IMG/VR virus record: IMGVR_UViG_3300017743_000014
Coordinates: 1-51,907 of that record
DNA length: 51,907 bases
Reading direction: 5' to 3' (one strand)
From: a virus
The notes under the pieces are model-generated. The model worked only from the letters and a program-made list of their open reading frames with translations, made no database searches and was not told the DNA's origin. This document shows, one piece after another, positions 16,494 to 22,432 of this stretch (positions are counted from its first letter, which is position 1; each line of letters opens with the position of its first letter). Both the position numbers and the translations under genes were made by a program.

Positions 16494-16934
16494 CTATGCC
16501 TCCACGAACACTGAACCTGCTTTGGTCATGCCCAACTTTTCAAAGAACTTATCTTTACGTTCAAGATCTCCTGAAAAAATATGACCTAGCCTTACAGGTA
16601 GTTTAGCGTCATTTGCTGATTTTATAAAGTTTTTAATCAGATTAAGAGCTGCAGGAGTTTTACGATGATCAGGCGAAACATAAAACCAGTTGTCTGCAAG
16701 GAATTTTTCTTCCGACCACCAGTCTTGGCCGACCATCCCTCCGACAGACCCGATTAAATTATTTTTTTCATCCAATGCCACGAAAACAACACCTCTGTGT
16801 ATCACTTCATTTACTTTCGCCACCATCTTCTCGCTATTTATCTTTGGGGTTTCAAGCTCTGTACCTTGATGCATTTCTAGCAACATTCCCAATATAGCTG
16901 TAATATCAAATGGCGAAGCTCTCCTGATTTCCAT
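16494..16934 (-). CDS. GNAT-family N-acetyltransferase
   Basis: 146 aa, the size of a single GNAT domain. IRRASPFDITAILGMLLEMH is the usual N-terminal strand and helix; VVFVALDEKNNLIGSVGG is the beta2-beta3 hairpin; WFYVSPDHRKTPAALNLI carries a divergent acetyl-CoA motif A (R-x4-A instead of Q/RxxGxG/A); and FFEKLGMTKAGSVFV is the C-terminal strand. Its position inside the virion block suggests modification of a virion or host protein; the substrate is unknown. Confidence 0.82.
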   Translation of the reverse strand: MEIRRASPFDITAILGMLLEMHQGTELETPKINSEKMVAKVNEVIHRGVVFVALDEKNNLIGSVGGMVGQDWWSEEKFLADNWFYVSPDHRKTPAALNLIKNFIKSANDAKLPVRLGHIFSGDLERKDKFFEKLGMTKAGSVFVEA

Positions 16935-17260
16935 TACATGTTTCCAAGAGCACCCATATTTTTAGGCATGCCACCTGCTTGTTGGGGAGCTGCTTGACGC
17001 TGCATTCCTTTTGATTGCCCTGCGACAGCTTGTACGAGCTCTTGCAACTCTGGCAACAGCTTCATAAGAACTCTGGCAACTTCTGGGGTGATCGCAGAAT
17101 CAAGCATCCTCAGCTCTTCTGGACCCATGTTTGCCAGCCTTGACATAAGAACTGCACGGATGCCGTCTGATGATTTCATTAGGTTGGTGCGAGCTTCAGC
17201 TGGCATTGCTGCCAGAGGATTGGCAGTAGCACCATCCATCTTCATTGGTTCACGAGCCAT
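16934..17260 (-). CDS. hypothetical 108-aa late protein
   Basis: Mostly helical with a Gln/Pro/Gly/Met-rich C-terminal tail (QRQAAPQQAGGMPKNMGAL). It joins its neighbours by stop-start overlaps at both ends (17260 and 16934), so it is co-translated with the virion genes. No family recognised. Confidence 0.6.
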   Translation of the reverse strand: MAREPMKMDGATANPLAAMPAEARTNLMKSSDGIRAVLMSRLANMGPEELRMLDSAITPEVARVLMKLLPELQELVQAVAGQSKGMQRQAAPQQAGGMPKNMGALGNM

Positions 17261-18594
17261 TATTTAATCTCCTTTGGCTTATATAATACAGACCAGTCTT
17301 TGGTCTTTGAAAATGCACCCATGACCCAACATGTTGGCTCTAAAATGCGACGATATACTTTGCCTAAATAATCAGGCTTTTCCCGCTCACCATAAATGTA
17401 AGCTATTTCATTTGCTCTGTGCCCAGCAACATGTTTCCAAAAATTTACAAATTGACCTTTGCGCATCTGGCGTACCATCCACAAAGCCCATAGGTGATAA
17501 CCATTGACATGTTGCGGTGTTAAGTAATCACGAGTAAACCGATAATCAAGAACAACTTGCTTGCGAGTCATTACACCTTGACGACAAAGCTCGTTACATA
17601 TAACTCTGCCACCGAGAACCCCGCCAAGCACGCCACCGACAACTCCACCGAGTCCAGGAAGCAATGCATTTCCGATTGCAGTTCCGATTGCTGATGCGCC
17701 AGCTGACTTGGCTGCTTTCTCGGGATCTTCGCCCATAGCGAGTTGAACACCAAAGTTAACAAGACCAGCACCTGCGGCACCAGTCCAGTTTGCTTTTGCT
17801 GCTTCAGTACCATAAAGTCTATCGCCAACAGTTTCTATATATCCTGGAGTTGATGAAGATGCTGTGATTGCTTCGGATGTTATGTTGCCCTTGCCGTCTG
17901 CTACGGAAACAGAGCCTGACTTATCAACTTTGACTCCTGCTTTGCCTAACTCATCTGCGGTGTAAGAGGTAACATTGTCTCCGAGATTAGTTCCGACTTT
18001 ATCTCCTAGTTTATTATAAATGTCTAGGTTGCCTGTGGCTTCAGCGACATTCCTGTTGGCCAACTCAGAAACAACAATATTTTCTTTTGGCATTGATGCT
18101 ATATTATCAAACGCCAAACCCCTCACTGACGAGACTTCTTGCCCAGGAAGTTTACCGAATGTGCTTCCTACGCCTGAAAGAACTTTACTTCCTGTTCCTC
18201 CTGTCAAGTAAGGATCAAACAGTGCCGCACCAACTTGAGATGCTGCAGCTTGCCCTACTTGTCCAGCTGTGCCGATTGCTACTGCTTTGCCGATGTCTGA
18301 CCAATTAGGAAGTCCTGGAGGTGGCTCTCTGCCTTCTGTTAACTCTCTGTATTCTTCTAGCCTTTGCCTATCAACCAAATCATTAGGGTCATATGTGCGA
18401 GTTCCTGACTGAATGGTTTTGACCCATTCAAAAACAGGCATTGCTCCTGTGCCATAATTTTGCTGTATGTATTCAGCACTCACTGTTGGCGTTTGAGCTA
18501 CATTTTGATAAACACCATATACAACTGGCCTATCACCTTCTTCATCAAGCGTGAGGCCTGTCAGTGCTCCTGGATTATCTGTCACTTGTACCAT
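17260..18594 (-). CDS. virion protein with glycine-zipper segment and GYHLWA C-terminal domain
   Basis: 444 aa. Residues about 300-330 form a Gly-rich hydrophobic stretch (LLPGLGGVVGGVLGGVLGGR), a glycine-zipper-like membrane-active segment. It is followed by a Cys/aromatic-rich C-terminal domain containing VICNELCRQGVMTRKQV, DYRFTRDYLTPQHVNGYHLW and HRANEIAYIYGEREK. The same layout (Gly-rich linker, C-V/I-I start, aromatic helical domain) closes the 593-aa virion protein at 37124. I associate this C-terminal module with many alphaproteobacterial phage proteins. It may insert in the cell envelope during ejection; inference. Confidence 0.55.
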   Translation of the reverse strand: MVQVTDNPGALTGLTLDEEGDRPVVYGVYQNVAQTPTVSAEYIQQNYGTGAMPVFEWVKTIQSGTRTYDPNDLVDRQRLEEYRELTEGREPPPGLPNWSDIGKAVAIGTAGQVGQAAASQVGAALFDPYLTGGTGSKVLSGVGSTFGKLPGQEVSSVRGLAFDNIASMPKENIVVSELANRNVAEATGNLDIYNKLGDKVGTNLGDNVTSYTADELGKAGVKVDKSGSVSVADGKGNITSEAITASSSTPGYIETVGDRLYGTEAAKANWTGAAGAGLVNFGVQLAMGEDPEKAAKSAGASAIGTAIGNALLPGLGGVVGGVLGGVLGGRVICNELCRQGVMTRKQVVLDYRFTRDYLTPQHVNGYHLWALWMVRQMRKGQFVNFWKHVAGHRANEIAYIYGEREKPDYLGKVYRRILEPTCWVMGAFSKTKDWSVLYKPKEIK

Positions 18595-18842
18595 TAGCTT
18601 ATGACTCCTTTCGCTTTCAAATCTTCAATTAATGTCCCTAAAACATCTGCCACTTCTGCTAAAGTTGTTGAGTCTGCGTCTAAAACATAATCTTTTGTTA
18701 CATTGGTTGTTTGATATGGTGTTGCAGAGGCAGAAGAATTTATTTCATTAAGCTGAAGCTCAATTGTCGATATGGTTCTTTGTGCCCAAGACTTGTCCCA
18801 TTCTTTGGGTGGCTGTGGCAATCTTACATTTATCCTGCTCAT
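18594..18842 (-). CDS. hypothetical 82-aa tail-region protein
   Basis: Begins MSRINVRLPQPPKEWDKSWA, then a helical segment (QRTISTIELQLNEINSS) and a C-terminal helix (LAEVADVLGTLIEDLKAKGV). Overlaps the 633-aa tail protein by four bases upstream and the 444-aa gene downstream, so it belongs to the same late transcript. Likely a small structural or assembly protein; no family certain. Confidence 0.58.
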   Translation of the reverse strand: MSRINVRLPQPPKEWDKSWAQRTISTIELQLNEINSSASATPYQTTNVTKDYVLDADSTTLAEVADVLGTLIEDLKAKGVIS

Positions 18843-20740
18843 CTTAAACCATCCTGCCGTACATTAACTCTGAAATCACCAAGCGACCAACTATCACCGA
18901 TGGCATCACTTTGCAATTTAACACTCATCTGACGACCACGTGCTCGCATGCTTACTTTAGTTGAATTCTGAGAAATAGTAAATGGTCCTTTTGTGACAGC
19001 TGTCGAATTAGGATATTTCTGCGTTTCTATCGTAACATCCAAAGTTCCTGTTATTGTTGCGTCTGGTATTATTTTATCAACCAGCATCAAAGAGTCTCCA
19101 GATCCTGTCATCTCCAAAGGTGAAGACTCAACATGAGCATTCAATGCTGCGCCATCTGCGTCTGTGCCACTCTCATGTTCGTATAGACATCCATCAGAAT
19201 CATATGCGAAAGGCTTAGTCCTGAAGCCAAAAGAATCAAACCAACAAGTCCTATCAATAGAACCAAAAGACCAAGCTGCATTCTCATAATTATAAGTCAC
19301 ATATGAATCAGGCTCTGGGTTTCCTGTTGTGTTTGTGTTGGCTGTTGAGACATAAAACCAACTGACCTCATTAAACTCTTTGTTGTGGGCTGCAAAACTT
19401 TTATCCGCAAAATCATTTTGCATCCTGTCAAACACAAAGTATTTAACTGAGCAAGGCATTTCATTAACAGCACCATTGTACATGAAGAAATTTTTCTTGC
19501 CCATCCAGTAAACATCACCATCAACATTCATCAAGGTATTTTTGCCAATAGCACCGCAATTTGTACCCACAAGCCTGAATGCAAAAGTGAATGGCGGACC
19601 AACAAAGCTCATTCCGTAAACTGCTTCATCAGTAGATATAAATGTTTCGTCTCTCGTCGGGATCATAGCGACAATCTTTGTCCCGATCTCCAGCCTTTGA
19701 TCACCTGCTGTGTTTGTTGCGGATGGAGTCCAATTCTTAAAATCTTCTTGATCAGACCAACGAACAAGCATAGGGTCGATATCTGAACCACCCAATGGAG
19801 TTGTTCCACCGCAAACAAGATGCCTATCAGGGAAGGAAACTGTTGAGACTCTGTTTTCAGTAGGAACACCTGATGCACCCCCAAGACTAGAAACCAGAAC
19901 TGCCCTAGATCCAACTCCTGTTGAGGTGTCCCAATAGTATATACCACCATTACGAACAGTGGCTATCAAGTCTTCGCCCCAAAGAGACAAAGACCACTGA
20001 GAGTTTTCCATAACAACAGTTGAAGTTGTTGATGACCTCGGTGTTCCCCAAGTGCCAATTCCCCAGCCACCTGACCCCCAGCCTAGAGCTGCTGCAGATG
20101 TTTGAGTTCCTAAGTTGTCTGCCAAGCCTATTAAGTAATCAGCATCTACCCCAGAGCCACCACCAGATGCTGTTGAGGTTGCTGCTGTTGGGACTTCAAT
20201 TGAATATGAGTTCGCATTTATATAAGTGAGCTGATATCCGTAATATCTGTTAAGGGTGTCTGCAGATATGCCACCTGTTGCTGTTGCTTCTTTGAAGCGA
20301 ACAAAGTCTCCATCACTCGCACCATGTGCTGTGTCTGTAACTGTGACAGTTGTGCTACCACTAACAGCAGCAAAAGGATCTGCATTTATATTTGTTGCTG
20401 AAGCACGCAAAGGTGTTATGTCAAAAAGAGCTTCATTCTCAAGTATGAAAAGATGATTGTGCGTCCCGATCGCCATATAATCTTCGCCATCAGAAAGCGA
20501 TCTCCAGAAATTCAAATTTCTTGCCATTCCTATAAGTTTCGCTTCTGTTGAGTAATCAGCATTACCATCAGGCAACACTCCATACATTGTGTCTTTTACC
20601 CAACCACCTATTTTTGTAGGATAGCCATTCCGGAAACGGATGTTGCTCCCATCAACCCAATATGGACCATTTTTGCCAGCACTGTATTCAGTAATATCTT
20701 TAACGATTCCTGGATTAAATTTAAGAAGCTGCAATGTCAT
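18839..20740 (-). CDS. tail protein (tail tube/nozzle-like beta-propeller candidate)
   Basis: 633 aa, beta-rich throughout. It begins LLKFNPGIVKDITEYSAG and YWVDGSNIRFRNGYPTKIGG, the opening typical of large podovirus tail proteins in marine phages, followed by repeated strand-turn blades (WSLSLWGEDLIATVRNGGIY; FISTDEAVYGMSF). A tryptophan-glycine stretch, GWGSGGWGIGTWG, lies near residue 225 and is echoed at the end of the 515-aa protein at 26361. Probably the tail-tube B/nozzle equivalent; inferred from size, position and blade-like repeats. Confidence 0.6.
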   Translation of the reverse strand: MTLQLLKFNPGIVKDITEYSAGKNGPYWVDGSNIRFRNGYPTKIGGWVKDTMYGVLPDGNADYSTEAKLIGMARNLNFWRSLSDGEDYMAIGTHNHLFILENEALFDITPLRASATNINADPFAAVSGSTTVTVTDTAHGASDGDFVRFKEATATGGISADTLNRYYGYQLTYINANSYSIEVPTAATSTASGGGSGVDADYLIGLADNLGTQTSAAALGWGSGGWGIGTWGTPRSSTTSTVVMENSQWSLSLWGEDLIATVRNGGIYYWDTSTGVGSRAVLVSSLGGASGVPTENRVSTVSFPDRHLVCGGTTPLGGSDIDPMLVRWSDQEDFKNWTPSATNTAGDQRLEIGTKIVAMIPTRDETFISTDEAVYGMSFVGPPFTFAFRLVGTNCGAIGKNTLMNVDGDVYWMGKKNFFMYNGAVNEMPCSVKYFVFDRMQNDFADKSFAAHNKEFNEVSWFYVSTANTNTTGNPEPDSYVTYNYENAAWSFGSIDRTCWFDSFGFRTKPFAYDSDGCLYEHESGTDADGAALNAHVESSPLEMTGSGDSLMLVDKIIPDATITGTLDVTIETQKYPNSTAVTKGPFTISQNSTKVSMRARGRQMSVKLQSDAIGDSWSLGDFRVNVRQDGLR

Positions 20741-21249
20741 TTCATAAGCTCCTTGGCTTGGTGCTCTGTTTCTGAATTTCGACGTGTCCAGCCTTTGCCG
20801 AATGTTTCAAATGTTTTTAGGCTTTCATAGAAATCTTGCCTAACATTGCAAACTTTTTCTATTATATCTATAGGTTCCACTTTGGCCACTGCAGCCAGTG
20901 TCATGGGACCAATGGCTCCGTCTGTAGAAACCCCCACAACTTCTTGGAGAGCCTTTGCAGAGCGTCCTGGACCACTGTTAACAGCCCAATCAAATATGCA
21001 CCAGTCAACCCCGTCTGGCAGGTCATCACCTTTAACTTTATCCCAGTATTTTTCTTTATAAAGTGGAGTCACGTCTGCAACAGTCAAAGCCTTTATATCA
21101 TCTTTCGTAACTTCTTGACCTATGTAATCTTCCCAGACCTTTTTTGTAACACCCAGATTCGTTGCCCCTCCAGGATCATCTGGGTGATCAACATAGCCAC
21201 CTTCATGAGCCAGAAGCATCTCCATACATTTATTTAGGTTGTGATTCAT
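20737..21249 (-). CDS. endolysin, glycoside hydrolase family 108 N-acetylmuramidase
   Basis: 170 aa, normal for GH108. The catalytic Glu is in HEGGYVDHPDDPGGATNLGV at residues 15-34 (E16 of EGGY). The C-terminal half contains the peptidoglycan-binding-like segment (KALQEVVGVSTDGAIGPMTL). It cleaves the glycan backbone of peptidoglycan to release progeny. No signal peptide, so it needs the adjacent holin. It overlaps the tail gene by four bases and sits one base after the holin gene. Confidence 0.93.
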   Translation of the reverse strand: MNHNLNKCMEMLLAHEGGYVDHPDDPGGATNLGVTKKVWEDYIGQEVTKDDIKALTVADVTPLYKEKYWDKVKGDDLPDGVDWCIFDWAVNSGPGRSAKALQEVVGVSTDGAIGPMTLAAVAKVEPIDIIEKVCNVRQDFYESLKTFETFGKGWTRRNSETEHQAKELMK

Positions 21250-21250
21250 T

Positions 21251-21628
21251 TTATTTTCTCAACCCTCTTATTCCTCTTATGCCAAAGCTAGCTCCAATGC
21301 TAGCATACATTGCCCATTGAAACCAATCTGGTGTTTTTGAAAGTGCTTCAAATCCACCTTCAACATAAGGCTGTGTGAAAGGTATGAAGCACATTGCAAT
21401 GATAACTATAAACAGAATAGTCCAAGCCTCATCTTTCCAACTGTTGTCGGAGGCCTGTGCCATTATTTTTTCCCAGCCAGCTTCATGCGTAGCGGCAACC
21501 TTCATCACTTCAGCTTCAGCCTCAGCTTTTGCTCTTGCGACTGCACCTTTGGCTTTTGTTTGCTCAACCTTTGATTCCATCCAAGACCCAGCAAGGTTAG
21601 CGATCGGTCCAATTAAAGCCTGTATCAT
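21251..21628 (-). CDS. holin of the GTA 3-TM type
   Basis: 125 aa. The N-terminal half is helical and Ala/Lys/Glu-rich (VEQTKAKGAVARAKAEAEA). It is followed by SWKDEAWTILFIVIIAMCFI with a membrane segment, then FTQPYVEGGFEAL and a second membrane-like segment ending ASFGIRGIRGLRK. This pattern matches the 3-TM holin family first seen in gene-transfer agents (PF11351-like), common in alphaproteobacterial phages. It would form the lesion that releases the GH108 lysin immediately downstream. Overlaps the upstream gene by four bases. Confidence 0.85.
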   Translation of the reverse strand: MIQALIGPIANLAGSWMESKVEQTKAKGAVARAKAEAEAEVMKVAATHEAGWEKIMAQASDNSWKDEAWTILFIVIIAMCFIPFTQPYVEGGFEALSKTPDWFQWAMYASIGASFGIRGIRGLRK

Positions 21629-21819
21629 TTCTCACTCCCGAGCCAAACAGCGAATGCACCAGTCATCGCCCCACTGACGACGCTGATCATTGCACTTTGC
21701 TGAGTTGTCAAATCGTCAAGGCTGATGCCCCATTCAATGACACGTATATACATGACAGTCATAACAAACATCATCAATCTTGGAAGTATTTTCCATCTCA
21801 AAAATGTTTCTACTGTCAC
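21625..21819 (-). CDS. small two-TM membrane protein, second holin/antiholin candidate
   Basis: 64 aa starting at a GTG that directly follows the TAG of the preceding gene; GGAG lies eight bases upstream in AAGGAGTGTTTAG. It has two hydrophobic segments (LPRLMMFVMTVMYIRVIEW and SAMISVVSGAMTGAFAVWL). Its position between the 57-aa coiled-coil membrane protein and the 3-TM holin makes it a lysis-cassette member, as holin or antiholin. Confidence 0.7.
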   Translation of the reverse strand: MTVETFLRWKILPRLMMFVMTVMYIRVIEWGISLDDLTTQQSAMISVVSGAMTGAFAVWLGSEK

Positions 21820-21993
21820 CTAAACACTCCTTGTTAAAATGCCCACCAACAAAAGTATGGTAGTTCCAGCAGTGCCAATCATTATATGCTCAATGCGTTT
21901 TATACGGAGGATTGTTTCTTTCCACCTCTCCGCACAAACTGCCTCATGAGTATCAATTTGCGATTGTAGCTTCTGAACTGTTGGCTTGGTCAA
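21820..21993 (-). CDS. 57-aa XhlA-like coiled-coil/TM lysis protein, TTG start
   Basis: Reads MTKPTVQKLQSQIDTHEAVC, then AERWKETILRIKRIEHIMIG and TAGTTILLLVGILTRSV. It has an amphipathic helix with the IDxHExxCAERWKE pattern followed by one membrane helix, as in XhlA/hemolysin-like phage lysis proteins. The start is TTG at 21993, preceded by GGAGGAG with six bases between GGAGG and TTG; no ATG serves. The TAG stop touches the next GTG, showing coupling. It overlaps the end of the 78-aa gene by 41 bases. It is easily missed because of its start codon. Confidence 0.8.
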   Translation of the reverse strand: MTKPTVQKLQSQIDTHEAVCAERWKETILRIKRIEHIMIGTAGTTILLLVGILTRSV

Positions 21994-22189
21994 CTGGCTC
22001 CTCCACAGATTTTATTAAGGCAGCAGTGAAATGGTCTTGAGCAACCTGAACCTGATCAAGTTGAAATCTCAAAGAACCAGCTTTTCCCTGAAGGTCTCGT
22101 ATCTGATTGATCAGATACACCTGCTGATTATTCAAGCTGGACTCATCGTACTCTTTGCCTGCGATTGTGATCACATTTGACTCACTCAT
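21953..22189 (-). CDS. DUF6447-like small phage protein
   Basis: 78 aa with N-terminal VITIAGKEYDESSLNNQQVY, followed by a helix (YLINQIRDLQGKAGSLRFQL). The 'I-x-G-K-x-Y' opening and following helical segment match a small protein often found beside tail-fibre genes in marine phages (DUF6447 as I recall). It overlaps the TTG-start lysis gene by 41 bases and the upstream gene by four. Function unknown. Confidence 0.6.
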   Translation of the reverse strand: MSESNVITIAGKEYDESSLNNQQVYLINQIRDLQGKAGSLRFQLDQVQVAQDHFTAALIKSVEEPVDQANSSEATIAN

Positions 22190-22431
22190 GATGCGGTGTA
22201 CGCCTTACCTGCTGTGATTGCGGCATTTACTGCTGTCATGCTTTGATCTGTCCAGTAAGATTGAGCTACCATCAACTCCAGATGTTCAACATTGCGATCA
22301 ACACACTTCTGACGATCTGCTGCATCTTCTGTTTCCATTCTGCTGCCAGCAATAACAGCAGTAATCATGTCAACACTGTCACCCATTGCGCTATAATTCT
22401 GTGCAATTTGCTCTGTTGTGATTTCGTCCAT
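22186..22431 (-). CDS. hypothetical 81-aa protein next to the tail fibre
   Basis: Mostly helical, acidic (TEQIAQNYSAMGDSVDMITA, ADRQKCVDRNVEHLELM). It is encoded one base after the tail-fibre stop and coupled to the next gene (ATGA). Location suggests fibre assembly or attachment; no recognised domain. Confidence 0.55.
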   Translation of the reverse strand: MDEITTEQIAQNYSAMGDSVDMITAVIAGSRMETEDAADRQKCVDRNVEHLELMVAQSYWTDQSMTAVNAAITAGKAYTAS

Positions 22432-22432
22432 T

